From Lysinibacillus sp. (GTDB taxonomy: Bacteria > Bacillota > Bacilli > Bacillales_A > Planococcaceae), in the NCBI GenBank assembly GCA_031181585.1, contig JAPSKP010000015.1, positions 1 through 52,400 of the forward strand: 52,400 nucleotides of DNA. The letters run 5' to 3'. Shown here piece by piece: positions 7,948 through 16,494 of the stretch. A program made the position numbers and the translations under genes. How positions within the stretch are numbered: position 1 is the first letter of the stretch; each line of letters starts with the position of its first letter. A model generated the notes under the pieces. The model saw only the letters and a list, made by a program, of their open reading frames with translations. It searched no databases and had not been told where the DNA came from.

Positions 7948-9072
7948 TTACATGAAAGCTTTTAACATCCGCTGTCTTGCCGCTTCCAATGGCCCAAGCT
8001 TGAATGCATTCATCCAACTAGCGGCGAATAAAACCTGAATAAGCGAGATACTAATCCAAACCAAGATGACTCCCAAAGCATCCAGCTTTCCACCGAGCCC
8101 TAGTCCCCATCCGTAAAAAATAACTGAGGCTAGAATATTCTGCGTCACATAACAGCTGAGAGACATCTGGCCAGTCTTTTCAAGACAACGCCAAATTAGA
8201 ATGCCTTTACTATTCTCAACTAATTTACCGATGACACCTATATAGCCGAGTGCAAGTATCGGCGCAAACAAATAGCGAACAGGCAGATCGAAAACCCCAC
8301 CTGAAATAAAAATAAGCGCATTTAAGGGCAGACCGATCCCCAGCCCCCACTTTAATAATTTTCCACGCTTTCTTTTACCTTCATCTCCTTCCGCAAACAC
8401 ACCCGAGCGCATGAGACGCACGCCAAGCAGGAAAAGGAAAATATTCATCGGTATAACGAAAATTGCTTCAGCTCTGAGCTGAAGGAAATTGCCAAGGCGG
8501 TATTGCACCTGCTCGATCCAGCTCCCGTCCCTATATAAGCCCACTACTTCCTGAAAGCTGCCAAGTGACATATTTGCCCCCAGTAAACCGCCAAGCATCA
8601 CAAGCAGAATGACAGCTGCATGAATCCCCCCTAGAGCTTTCATAGTCCATGATATAACTTTTTCTCCTCGTTTAATGATAAACGCTGCAATAATAGCTGT
8701 TACCCCATAGCTCATCAAAATGTCATACTCCATTACGAGGGTAAAATGAAGAAACCCTTCTACAAGCAAAAATACGGCGGTCCACATATAAACACCCGGC
8801 CACGGGCGTCCTTTTCTGAGCATCTGCCGGTACTTCAGTTCCATACCGACCCCGAACATGATTGTCAGGAGGCCAAGCAGCTTCCCATTTACAAGAAATA
8901 AGATGATCATCCTCACAAAATCATCTAGTTCCCACCAGCCGGAGAATTGACTTGTCGTAATATAGGAAAGGTCTCCTAAATAGGCAAATATCCAAATATT
9001 CGTCCCTAACGTCCCCAATATCGCAATTCCCCGCAGAATATCCAATAGGCGGATTCTATCTGTCCTTTCCAT
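7948..9072 (-). CDS. DUF418/YeiB-family membrane protein
   Basis: A 374-residue multi-pass membrane protein with about nine or ten hydrophobic segments. The N-terminal RLLDILRGIAILGTLGTNI and the conserved KLLGLLTIMFGVG loop, plus the late GQMSLSCYVTQNI motif, identify the DUF418 family (YeiB of E. coli). The family belongs with acyltransferase-3-like membrane proteins, and its substrate is unknown. AAAGG lies nine bases before the ATG at 9072; an in-frame ATG at 9081 touches the ribosome site and is less likely. It stands alone, running towards the queF promoter region. Confidence 0.8.
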   Translation of the reverse strand: MERTDRIRLLDILRGIAILGTLGTNIWIFAYLGDLSYITTSQFSGWWELDDFVRMIILFLVNGKLLGLLTIMFGVGMELKYRQMLRKGRPWPGVYMWTAVFLLVEGFLHFTLVMEYDILMSYGVTAIIAAFIIKRGEKVISWTMKALGGIHAAVILLVMLGGLLGANMSLGSFQEVVGLYRDGSWIEQVQYRLGNFLQLRAEAIFVIPMNIFLFLLGVRLMRSGVFAEGDEGKRKRGKLLKWGLGIGLPLNALIFISGGVFDLPVRYLFAPILALGYIGVIGKLVENSKGILIWRCLEKTGQMSLSCYVTQNILASVIFYGWGLGLGGKLDALGVILVWISISLIQVLFAASWMNAFKLGPLEAARQRMLKAFM

Positions 9073-9352
9073 TTGCACCATCCTTTAGCTAATCCTCTTA
9101 CTTTCATGTTTATTTATTTCCATCCACTTTAGTAATTTTTAGAAAATACGTAAAAAAACTGCAGTATGACGACCTGTTTAATAGTTCATTGATAGGATTG
9201 TTAAATTGAGGTTAAAGACTATCAACAAGTTAATTGAGGCTCAGAAGATTAGGAGGCTGCGGCTATTCTTTGTCACCAAGAGATACTGCCCTTACTCTAT
9301 AGCTATTAAAAAAGCCGCGCTAGTACAATACTAACGCAGCTCTATCCATTCT
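9073..9352. other. intergenic region with terminator
   Basis: About 280 bases upstream of the DUF418 gene and downstream of the GGDEF gene. Apart from the terminator at 9308-9341 I see no gene or recognisable motif. Confidence 0.4.
9308..9341 (-). terminator. terminator after the GGDEF gene
   Basis: Thirteen-base arms (9313-9325 with 9329-9341, two wobble pairs, three-base loop) with a T run on the minus strand, 12 bases past the stop. Confidence 0.8.
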
Positions 9353-10894
9353 TTACACTTCAGCGGTGCATACACGGTTACGTCCCGTTTCCTTCGCTTC
9401 ATATAAGGCCAGATCAGCACGGTGCAGCAATTGGTGCAATGTTTCATCTTTCGCTTCTGCAACCCCGATGCTTAATGTCACATGTACCACTCCCTCTGCT
9501 GTTAAGACCGGCTGTGTCTCTACAGCAGCGCGGAGTCGTTCTGCAAGCGCTATTCCGTCTTCACGCGAACCTTTTAATGAACCGACGAATTCCTCCCCGC
9601 CATACCTTGCAAAAAGAGCAAACCCAGCTAATTGCAGCTGAATAAGCTTTGCTACATGCACAAGCACTTCATCACCTACATGATGTCCAAATGTATCATT
9701 CACCCACTTAAAATGATCAATATCTATCAAAATGACAGTAAATGGCTCTGATAAGGCCTTTGTTTCATCAAATTGATCATTGCAGTACTCAAAAAAAGCG
9801 CGGCGATTATATATTTGTGTAAGCTCATCATAATGCGCTTGATGCTCTAACTTTCTTTGCAGCTGCTTCAGCTGCGTAATATCGGTGAAAATGATTAGAA
9901 GCCCTTTACTATTACCTGCCCCTTCTATAACAGAAGTCCTTACGTGGTAAATATGCTCTGTTTGATGAATCATGAGCTTGATTTCATTACCTGACATAGA
10001 TGTTAACCCTGTAAAAGAAAAGGAAACGCCAGTAAGCTCCTGCCACAGTTGTTCGAAATCACATCCAAGCATTTTTTTATCTAATGTGGGGAGCATGTTT
10101 CTAAGAGGCTCATTGAATTCAATCAGCCGGTGTGACTCATCTAATACCACTACCCCATCACTCATGCTATTGAAGATCACATCTTTTGCAACCGGCATAA
10201 TCGCAAAAAGCCTGGATGAGCGGATAGACCAAAAATACAAAAGAGATGAAAGCCATAAAACCATTGGTACTGGATCGATCCCTGGTGGCGTTAAGCCGAC
10301 AAGATATAGAAAAGCTGTAAACATGGGTACAAACTGGCCGCATATTAATGAAAAAAGCTGTGGACGATACATTTTCGCCGTATCCTTCCAGCGCGAAATA
10401 GCCAATAAAAAGGCCGCAAACATGCAGCCAAAGATGAATATTCCATGGATGGTATACCATGTGCCAATCTCTTGTTGCACAAAGGGAGCTCCCATAGCCG
10501 AATCGATTTCGAACACCCGATAATGCAGGTGATGGAAATCATTTGTTGCAACCATCAAAACCGTAATTGCTGGAATTGTGAGAAGCGCAGCAATCATTCG
10601 CTTTGTTATGTTAATACCTAAATATGCGATAACGAACAACAGGCCTGCCGGAGGTGCGAAGGCAATGCCAATATATTGAAATACCGTCCAAACCTTAACT
10701 TGATCAAGTGTTGTGGATAATAAGCCAAACGCAGCAGCAAAGCAATAAAGTGCCGTGACAAACGAGTTAAATAAGAAGAACCATAGAACAGTCGAATAAT
10801 GATGACGTTTGCTAAAAGCATGTATGCTTAAAAAAAGATTCATCACGCCCGACGTACAAATCAGTGCAATATATGCCGTTAATTGAGAACTCAC
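9353..10894 (-). CDS. membrane diguanylate cyclase (7TM-PAS-GGDEF)
   Basis: A 513-residue protein: seven membrane helices over the first ~220 residues, resembling the N-terminal 7TM domain found on histidine kinases, a PAS-like domain (about 230-340, SDGVVVLDESHRLIEFN), and a C-terminal GGDEF domain with an intact GGEEF active site in RYGGEEF. It should make cyclic di-GMP at the membrane. The allosteric I-site RxxD five residues before the active motif is absent, so product inhibition is probably lost. I chose the GTG at 10894 because GGGAG lies six bases upstream; an ATG at 10975 has no ribosome site. It forms a second-messenger pair with the MHYT-EAL protein at 19046, though they are not linked in an operon. 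Confidence 0.88.
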   Translation of the reverse strand: MSSQLTAYIALICTSGVMNLFLSIHAFSKRHHYSTVLWFFLFNSFVTALYCFAAAFGLLSTTLDQVKVWTVFQYIGIAFAPPAGLLFVIAYLGINITKRMIAALLTIPAITVLMVATNDFHHLHYRVFEIDSAMGAPFVQQEIGTWYTIHGIFIFGCMFAAFLLAISRWKDTAKMYRPQLFSLICGQFVPMFTAFLYLVGLTPPGIDPVPMVLWLSSLLYFWSIRSSRLFAIMPVAKDVIFNSMSDGVVVLDESHRLIEFNEPLRNMLPTLDKKMLGCDFEQLWQELTGVSFSFTGLTSMSGNEIKLMIHQTEHIYHVRTSVIEGAGNSKGLLIIFTDITQLKQLQRKLEHQAHYDELTQIYNRRAFFEYCNDQFDETKALSEPFTVILIDIDHFKWVNDTFGHHVGDEVLVHVAKLIQLQLAGFALFARYGGEEFVGSLKGSREDGIALAERLRAAVETQPVLTAEGVVHVTLSIGVAEAKDETLHQLLHRADLALYEAKETGRNRVCTAEV

Positions 10895-11092
10895 AGTATA
10901 CTCCCTGCTTACTATTTTATTTAAATGTAGCATAGTAGAAAAAATTTGTAGATAACTATTTGATGAATAGAACACGAAAATTGAAAAATAATGTCTATTT
11001 CCTCCTAAATAAAGCTCATCTCTCTCTTATCTATTCGCTAGTGAAAAGTCCGCATAATGTAGTAATATAGCTCATATCATCTAGAAGAAAGG

Positions 11093-11353
11093 ATGATGAT
11101 ATTGAAAAGCATTTTAGAAAATGCGGAACTGTTACAAAATATTTTTGATATATCAATTGCCGTCATACTGCTCTGCTCTATTTTTTCACTTCGGCTATTT
11201 AGAAAAGTAAAGCGCGAAAAAAAACTCTCTCCATTTGACTCAATGATTTATTTAGTCATTAGACTCGCGATTTTTCTATGGTTAGCTAGCTTTCTTCTTA
11301 TGGAATATGGTACATACTTGCAGAAGTTAACTTCTTTGCGTTGGTTTTCATAA
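11093..11353 (+). CDS. small two-helix membrane protein of unknown function
   Basis: An 86-residue protein with two hydrophobic segments (about 18-38 and 56-74) joined by a strongly basic loop (RKVKREKK), so the loop should lie inside. I do not recognise it. AGAAAGG sits directly against two ATG codons, and a TTG at 11102 has better spacing (nine bases), so the true start may be the TTG. It stands alone between two minus-strand genes. Confidence 0.55.
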   Translation: MMILKSILENAELLQNIFDISIAVILLCSIFSLRLFRKVKREKKLSPFDSMIYLVIRLAIFLWLASFLLMEYGTYLQKLTSLRWFS

Positions 11354-11460
11354 TAGACTTTTCTGCCCCGCGTCCTTTTACCTGTCTTTTAGTATCATAT
11401 TCTTATAAAAGCCTAGCTTGATGCGTTTAGTTTCTAAATGGACAATCACTCTTTATATGA

Positions 11461-11931
11461 TCACTTTTCTCTTCGCCCGGATTCCCTTTTCTTTAAATAG
11501 AATGAGAAAAAACCCGCTGCACATAAGCAAGCGATGAAAGTCCAGACATTGAAAAATAAGTTATTGGAAAAAGGGCTTAAATAGCCTAATTCATAGTCAA
11601 CATACTGCTGTGCTTCATTCCGGAACGAAATAATACGATAAAGAGAAATGCCCACAATTAAAAGAAATACACCGAGATAGCCTATTTGCAGTTTTCTTCT
11701 TGTAATGGAAATGCGTTCATGGACCATCTCCAGTACAAACATCATCGCAAAGAAGAAATACATTACAATTAATGAAGGAAACACAATGAACATTAACCCA
11801 ATATTTCCATTTCCTCCGGTATAGTTATTCCCACCCGAATCAATTGAGGCAGTAGATAAATTCGTTAGTACAAAGCCGCTCACAGTCACCACCCCGGAAA
11901 TAATAACACTTAGCCAAAACAGTATTCGCAT
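11461..11931 (-). CDS. four-helix membrane protein of unknown function
   Basis: A 156-residue protein with hydrophobic segments near 4-24, 48-70, 82-103 and 127-148. A Gly/Asn-rich loop (GGNNYTGGNGN) follows the first helix and should lie outside; the C-terminus is basic (KKRESGRREK) and inside. GGGGGA lies before the ATG at 11931, preferred over a GTG two codons earlier. I do not recognise the family, and its neighbours give no clue. Confidence 0.6.
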   Translation of the reverse strand: MRILFWLSVIISGVVTVSGFVLTNLSTASIDSGGNNYTGGNGNIGLMFIVFPSLIVMYFFFAMMFVLEMVHERISITRRKLQIGYLGVFLLIVGISLYRIISFRNEAQQYVDYELGYLSPFSNNLFFNVWTFIACLCAAGFFSFYLKKRESGRREK

Positions 11932-12054
11932 GTACACTCCCCCAGTTGTCTATTTTTCCCTATTTTACTAGAGTAAACAAATTATACAAGCAGCCGGTTG
12001 CCGTACATAGCTCTTTCCAAGCGCTTTATTCTAAACCGGGGAGTCTTGAAAGGA

Positions 12055-12091
12055 AATAAAAAACCTTCAATCCAAAAAGGATTGAAGGTTT
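12055..12091 (-). terminator. terminator after mqo
   Basis: Perfect 13-pair stem (12061-12073 with 12079-12091, loop of five A) with flanking A and T tracts on both sides, so it can act in either direction. It lies 48 bases past the mqo stop. Confidence 0.85.
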
Positions 12092-12139
12092 GTTTATTTT
12101 ATCAAATCCAGCTTTCAAAAAGCCTTCTGTTTTATTTAA

Positions 12140-13642
12140 TTAGCTGCGTACAGACTCTTTTTTGTCTAAGCCAAGTGCTTGATCTGCTGCCTTGTTGACT
12201 TCTTTTAGTAAATCCGGATTGCTTGCTAAAGAGATACCATAAGAAGGAATCATTTTCTTAATTTTCGGCTCCCATTCTTTCGCTTGATCTGGGAAGCATT
12301 TATTGATTACTTCAAGCATAACTTGAACAGCTGTAGATGCACCTGGAGAAGCACCAAGTAATGCAGCGATAGAACCATCTGTTGCGCTTACTACTTCTGT
12401 ACCGAATTGAAGTGTACCTTTACCGCCAGTTTGCGTATCTTTAATAACTTGTACACGTTGACCAGCTATTACGATATCCCAATCCTCACTCTTAGCGTTC
12501 GGGATAAACTCGCGTAATTCTTCAATACGCTGCTCTTTTGACAGCAATAATTGTCCGATCAAGTATTTTGTTAATCCCATCTCTTTCACACCTGCTGCTA
12601 ACAATGTTGTGATGTTATGAGGTTTGATAGATGCGAATAAATCCAGGTTCGAGCCTGTTTTCAGGAACTTCGGCGAGAAGCCTGCAAATGGACCGAATAA
12701 TAATGATTTTTTATTGTCGATATAGCGTGTGTCAAGGTGAGGAACAGACATTGGCGGAGCGCCAACTTTTGCTTTTCCATATACTTTACCATGGTGCTGT
12801 TCGACGATTTCTTGATTTTTACATACTAAGAATAGACCGCTGATTGGGAATCCACCAATGTGTTTTCCTTCTGGAATGCCTGATTGCTGAAGAAGCTCTA
12901 AGCTTCCGCCGCCAGCGCCAAGGAATACGAATTTCGCTGTATGGTATTCCATTTTGTTAGAGTCATGATCGTGCACTTTTACTTCCCATAAGCCTTCTTT
13001 TGTACGTTTTAAACCTTTAACGCTATGTTTGTAGTCCACTTGGACATCTTGGTTTTGTAGGTTTTGAATTAACATACGTGTTAATGCACCGAAGTTTACA
13101 TCGGTACCAGCGTCCACTTTTGTTGCTGCAATACGATCGCTTGCTGGACGGTTGTTCATGATAAGCGGAATCCATTTTTTCAATGTCTCTGGATCGTCCG
13201 AGAACTCCATGTCTTGGAATAATGGATTTTGTTTCATTGCTTCATAGCGACGTTTTAAGAACTGTACGTTCTCTTCGCCTTGTACCATACTCAAGTGTGG
13301 TAGTGGCATGATGAAGTCCTCTGGATTACTGATTAGCTTTTTGTTGACCAGATAAGACCAGAACTGCTTAGAAACCTGGAACTGTTCGTTAACATTGATT
13401 GCTTTTGCAATGTTAACTGTTCCGTCTGCATTTTCTGAAGTATAGTTCAGTTCGCAAAGTGCAGCATGCCCTGTTCCAGCGTTGTTCCATTCGTTTGAAC
13501 TTTCTTCACCAGCTTTGTCAAGCTTCTCAAATACTTTGATATTCCAGTCTGGTGCTAATTCTTTTAGAAGAGTTCCTAAAGTAGCACTCATGATACCAGC
13601 GCCAATTAGAATGACGTCTGTTTTCGTTTCATTATTGCTCAT
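12140..13642 (-). CDS. mqo: malate:quinone oxidoreductase
   Basis: A 500-residue FAD-dependent, peripheral membrane enzyme that oxidises malate to oxaloacetate and passes electrons to the quinone pool. The FAD motif [18 protein letters not shown] is near the N-terminus, and family blocks follow ([61 protein letters not shown]). Length is normal. The ATG at 13642 (MSNNETK) fits an AAGG site upstream; an ATG three codons earlier lies on that site. It is monocistronic between its terminator and a long repeat-bearing leader region. Confidence 0.95.
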   Translation of the reverse strand: MSNNETKTDVILIGAGIMSATLGTLLKELAPDWNIKVFEKLDKAGEESSNEWNNAGTGHAALCELNYTSENADGTVNIAKAINVNEQFQVSKQFWSYLVNKKLISNPEDFIMPLPHLSMVQGEENVQFLKRRYEAMKQNPLFQDMEFSDDPETLKKWIPLIMNNRPASDRIAATKVDAGTDVNFGALTRMLIQNLQNQDVQVDYKHSVKGLKRTKEGLWEVKVHDHDSNKMEYHTAKFVFLGAGGGSLELLQQSGIPEGKHIGGFPISGLFLVCKNQEIVEQHHGKVYGKAKVGAPPMSVPHLDTRYIDNKKSLLFGPFAGFSPKFLKTGSNLDLFASIKPHNITTLLAAGVKEMGLTKYLIGQLLLSKEQRIEELREFIPNAKSEDWDIVIAGQRVQVIKDTQTGGKGTLQFGTEVVSATDGSIAALLGASPGASTAVQVMLEVINKCFPDQAKEWEPKIKKMIPSYGISLASNPDLLKEVNKAADQALGLDKKESVRS

Positions 13643-13774
13643 TTTTACCATCCTTATTCCCTAGTATATTTAGAAAGGATGTAGGCGTCCCGCTTAAGTG
13701 CCACACCAAGCCAAGGCGCGAACACCTTCCCTGTATCAACTTTACCATCTCATAGTGTATCACAATTAATTTTA

Positions 13775-13810
13775 GATTGAAATATCTACTATTATATAAT
13801 AATTTCAATC
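13775..13810. promoter_or_regulatory. AT-rich dyad upstream of mqo
   Basis: Perfect nine-base inverted repeat (GATTGAAAT, 13775-13783, with ATTTCAATC, 13802-13810) around an 18-base AT-only-like centre, between the two copies of the duplicated promoter-like segment. It could be an operator or an RNA hairpin; no regulator can be named. Confidence 0.4.
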
Positions 13811-14180
13811 AACTAGGCGAGACGCCTGAATATGGGGATCCACTACTATTTGAAATGTAAAGTAGCCATCTCCTCATGATGTTGGCTTCACCACTTAATA
13901 GTGTATCACATTCGTTTTTATATTAAAATAACTTTGCTTTCCCCTTACAGTGCGGTATATAAAGATATTTCAGCCAAAATACATGTCTAATCGACGCTAT
14001 GTACTCATTAGAAAATAACATTTTCTGGAACTACTTTTAGAAAAAAACTGTCGTTTCTGTAGAATAATCGACATGAAAGAGTAGCAAGCTAAATAGAAGA
14101 TATAAATTTGTATCGCTTTCTTTTACTTTTGGAGAATAGTGAAATTGGTAATTTTGATTTTAAAAAATTGTTCCCATACA

Positions 14181-14206
14181 AAAGCCCGCATGAAAAATCA
14201 TACGGG
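14181..14206 (-). terminator. terminator after the 14220 gene
   Basis: Nine-base arms (14185-14193 with 14198-14206, one mismatch, loop of four A) followed by a short T stretch on the minus strand. Confidence 0.6.
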
Positions 14207-14219
14207 AAAAAACGCGTTT

Positions 14220-14489
14220 TTATTGATTTTCTTTTGTTTCTTCTAGCTGCTGTTTAATTGTATCCAGCATTTCTTTATTTTGCTCTACTGTGTCCATATG
14301 CTCCTGATGCTGTTCTGCATTCATCAGCGCATTTTCTGCATGCTCAATAGAATTGAATGCGTGTTCAATCGCAATCTCTTCAGGGTGTGACATCGCCTGC
14401 TTCACCGCCCGATTTGCCTTTTGGACTGAATTGGTTAGTAATGTGCTTGGGTGATCTTTCTTCCAGCTTGTGTCTGAGTGCTTCGCCAC
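14220..14489 (-). CDS. small helical cytoplasmic protein of unknown function
   Basis: An 89-residue, charged, Gln/Glu/Asn/His-rich protein with no membrane segment. From about residue 20 it is predicted to be almost all helix (NRAVKQAMSHPEEIAIEHAF, then HAENALMNAEQHQEHMD and TIKQQLEETKENQ). It begins with GTG; GGAG lies eight bases upstream. It recalls small Bacillus proteins of the DUF3813 kind, but I cannot assign it. Confidence 0.6.
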   Translation of the reverse strand: MAKHSDTSWKKDHPSTLLTNSVQKANRAVKQAMSHPEEIAIEHAFNSIEHAENALMNAEQHQEHMDTVEQNKEMLDTIKQQLEETKENQ

Positions 14490-14518
14490 TTACCTCTCTC
14501 CTTCCTCACATTGTATTT

Positions 14519-14539
14519 TTCGAATGCTTAGTATTCGAA
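14519..14539. promoter_or_regulatory. palindrome upstream of the 14220 gene
   Basis: Perfect seven-base inverted repeat TTCGAAT / ATTCGAA with a seven-base centre, about 30 bases before the minus-strand GTG. It is placed where an operator or promoter-proximal site would be. It does not match the LexA box. Confidence 0.35.
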
Positions 14540-14553
14540 GGAAGAAGAAAAAT

Positions 14554-14667
14554 ATGCGTTATTACCGCTTGGTGAGTGGTTGCAAATACGGACCTGTATT
14601 AGCAGCCCACACGTTTTTTAGAAAGATGCCTAAAAAGAAGAAAAGGACAGCTGATTCCCTTCTTTAA
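14554..14667 (+). CDS. possible 37-residue basic peptide
   Basis: A short open frame starting MRYYRLVSGCKYGP and ending in a lysine-rich tail (MPKKKKRTADSLL). A GAAGGAAG stretch lies upstream but about 11 bases from the ATG. It sits between two minus-strand genes and overlaps the end of the next one. No family recognised; it may be chance. Confidence 0.22.
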   Translation: MRYYRLVSGCKYGPVLAAHTFFRKMPKKKKRTADSLL

Positions 14668-14909
14668 AATTCAGGAAGCTTTTTTTGAGCTGCCTTTTTT
14701 ACATACATTTTTTCAGCAATGAAGCTTGCTGCAACACCGAAGACTATCGGCATAAAGGAATTCGCTGAAAAATAAAATCCTTCAGCACTGCTTTCATATT
14801 CATAGCTAAACATCAGCCACGCAATGGAAAATTGCTCACCGACAAAATAGAAGGCACCAGTTACGACGAGAAACGTCAGGAATCCAACGAGAAAACGTTT
14901 GATTTTCAA
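14664..14909 (-). CDS. small two-helix membrane protein of unknown function
   Basis: An 81-residue protein with hydrophobic segments at about 5-25 and 46-68, joined by an acidic Tyr/Ser-rich loop, and a lysine-rich C-terminus (KMYVKKAAQKKLPEF). It starts with TTG, with GGAGG seven bases upstream, so the start is well supported. I do not recognise the family. Confidence 0.6.
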   Translation of the reverse strand: MKIKRFLVGFLTFLVVTGAFYFVGEQFSIAWLMFSYEYESSAEGFYFSANSFMPIVFGVAASFIAEKMYVKKAAQKKLPEF

Positions 14910-15071
14910 GATAAAACCTCCATGCTTCAGAAATTTTTAAGCGATTATAATAAAGGTCCCTTTCCAGCAAGGAACACAGCATTTCTCTATTTATAATTAC
15001 TATTTCTACAAAAAGGTATAAATACCTCACTTTCGCTCCCTCTATTGCGCGATACTTTACGACAATACCTC

Positions 15072-15617
15072 TTAAAATGATGGTGGTGTAACCGAAAACA
15101 GGATACTGACGGCTTGCTTGGATGGGTTTTTCCATTGATGCAGTGCTTGTGCTGGAATTTTTACACTGTCCCCTGTTTCCAAGCTATATTCATCACCCAA
15201 TAACAGTAAATGAACAGGGCCATTTAATACATAGGCAACTTCTTCCCCTTTATGACTCATCGGTGTTTCCGAAGAGGCTTTTCCCGGCGGAAGGTGCATG
15301 ATAGCAGTGGCTAGCTGGCTTGTAAAGTCAGGCGAGACTAATTCGTATGCAAGACCATCCACAATCATCTGCTTCCGCGTACCCTCTCTTACAACAAGAT
15401 TCCTTGTATCGATTTCATCCATTAGAAATGTAAAAACCGGAACATCCAATACTTTTGCTAATGATTTTAACGTTTGAATGGATGGATTGCTATGACCCTT
15501 TTCTATCTGACTAAGCATGGACGGTGTAATGGATGCTTGCTTTGCCAATTCGCGTAATGATAGCCCTGCATTTTTTCTGTATTGCTCTACTTTTATGCCA
15601 ATAAATGATTGTTCCAC
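15072..15617 (-). CDS. XRE-family HTH regulator with C-terminal cupin
   Basis: A 181-residue transcription factor. Residues 8-62 form an HTH of the XRE type (LSLRELAKQASITPSMLSQI), and residues about 105-178 form a cupin barrel (SHKGEEVAYVLNGPVHLLLL, GDSVKIPAQALHQWKN), usually a small-ligand sensor. It is divergent from a LysE-family exporter 116 bases away, and the gap holds two copies of one palindrome. It probably represses the exporter and itself, with an amino acid or related metabolite as inducer (inference). Confidence 0.88.
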   Translation of the reverse strand: MEQSFIGIKVEQYRKNAGLSLRELAKQASITPSMLSQIEKGHSNPSIQTLKSLAKVLDVPVFTFLMDEIDTRNLVVREGTRKQMIVDGLAYELVSPDFTSQLATAIMHLPPGKASSETPMSHKGEEVAYVLNGPVHLLLLGDEYSLETGDSVKIPAQALHQWKNPSKQAVSILFSVTPPSF

Positions 15618-15631
15618 AGTATATACTCCTT

Positions 15632-15648
15632 GTTAAATTAAATTTAAT
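15632..15648. promoter_or_regulatory. operator copy 1 for the XRE-cupin regulator
   Basis: GTTAAAT, a TAA spacer, then ATTTAAT. It is nearly identical to the perfect palindrome at 15683-15699, with starts 51 bases apart (close to five helical turns). It lies next to the regulator's own start, so autoregulation is likely. Confidence 0.65.
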
Positions 15649-15682
15649 TATTTTATTGATATTGAACACACCATTCAGTAGT

Positions 15683-15699
15683 GTTAAATTAAATTTAAC
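15683..15699. promoter_or_regulatory. operator copy 2 for the XRE-cupin regulator
   Basis: Perfect seven-base inverted repeat GTTAAAT-TAA-ATTTAAC, 34 bases before the LysE-family start codon. Assignment to the XRE protein is inferred from its position between the divergent genes. Confidence 0.65.
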
Positions 15700-15733
15700 A
15701 TATTAAAGATTAGTTAACAATTTAGGAGGTGCT

Positions 15734-16348
15734 ATGATTGTGATTACCTATATTATCATGACTTTTTTTGTCGTCTTGAGTCCTGGAGTCGATACGGCAC
15801 TGATAACAAAACGGACGATTGCTGAAGGGAAGAAAGACGGGCTGCAAATGGCATTAGGTATTACAGCGGGTTCCCTTGTCCATACACTTGCTGCGACGCT
15901 GGGTATTTCTATGTTAATTTTGCAATCTGCCGTCGCTTTTACTATTTTGAAATGGGTCGGTGCTATTTACCTTATTTATTTAGGCATCCGGTCACTCGCT
16001 AAGCGACCACAAACCGATCAATTGAATGAAACAAATCAATTCAATAAAGGAAGCGCCTTTAAAGAAGGACTTTTATCGAATATTTTAAATCCAAAGGTTG
16101 CTGTCTTTTTCATCACCTTCCTGCCTCAATTTGTGACAGCAAAGAATACAGCTGTGATCGAATTATTTACAATGGGCTGCATTTATGCAATTATTTCGGT
16201 GTTATGGTTTGTCTGTTATGTATACTGCTTACATTTCGTACGGGAATGGCTTCTATCTCCAACGGTACAGGGCTATATGGAAAAGGCGACAGGTATCGTG
16301 CTTGTTGGCTTTGGCATTAAGCTATTGTTTACACAACGTGAAGCATAG
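15734..16348 (+). CDS. LysE/RhtB-family amino-acid exporter
   Basis: A 204-residue inner-membrane protein with about six helices. The N-terminal SPGVDTALITKRTIAEGKKD and GLQMALGITAGSLVHTLAAT, followed by AIYLIYLGIRSL and FKEGLLSNILNPKVAVFFIT, are the LysE/RhtB signature. It exports an amino acid or similar compound. AGGAGG lies four bases before the ATG; a GTG two codons later would have more usual spacing. It is divergent from the XRE-cupin regulator. Confidence 0.9.
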   Translation: MIVITYIIMTFFVVLSPGVDTALITKRTIAEGKKDGLQMALGITAGSLVHTLAATLGISMLILQSAVAFTILKWVGAIYLIYLGIRSLAKRPQTDQLNETNQFNKGSAFKEGLLSNILNPKVAVFFITFLPQFVTAKNTAVIELFTMGCIYAIISVLWFVCYVYCLHFVREWLLSPTVQGYMEKATGIVLVGFGIKLLFTQREA

Positions 16349-16446
16349 CACCATCATTCAATCCCTCACATTTCATCCAACGAGTGAGAAATTTTTTTGT
16401 ACCCTCTTCACGCCCGCTCTCTCTACACTATTGAATTCTGGAAATA

Positions 16447-16479
16447 GAAAAAGCATTCCCTTGACTCAAGGGAATGCTT
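16447..16479 (-). terminator. terminator after ahpF
   Basis: Perfect 13-pair stem (16451-16463 with 16467-16479, three-base loop) with a T-rich run on the minus strand, 16 bases past the ahpF stop. It may also stop the converging LysE transcript. Confidence 0.85.
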
Positions 16480-16494
16480 CTTATCACCTAATGA

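Larger units (their letters stand above)
13643..14219. other. long upstream region of mqo with a degenerate tandem duplication
   Basis: About 580 bases with no convincing gene. On the minus strand two segments both begin with TGTGATACACTAT (one spanning about 13750-13763, the other about 13899-13912), continue with TGGTxAAG, and end about 70-85 bases later in a GACGCC/GGCGTC-containing stretch followed by CCTA. TGATACACT resembles an extended -10 promoter element in both copies. The part beyond 13920 is AT-rich and shows nothing I can name. Confidence 0.45.

Noticed and set aside
14519..14539. LexA box
   Set aside because: The palindrome has the wrong arm spacing and lacks the CGAAC/GTTCG core.
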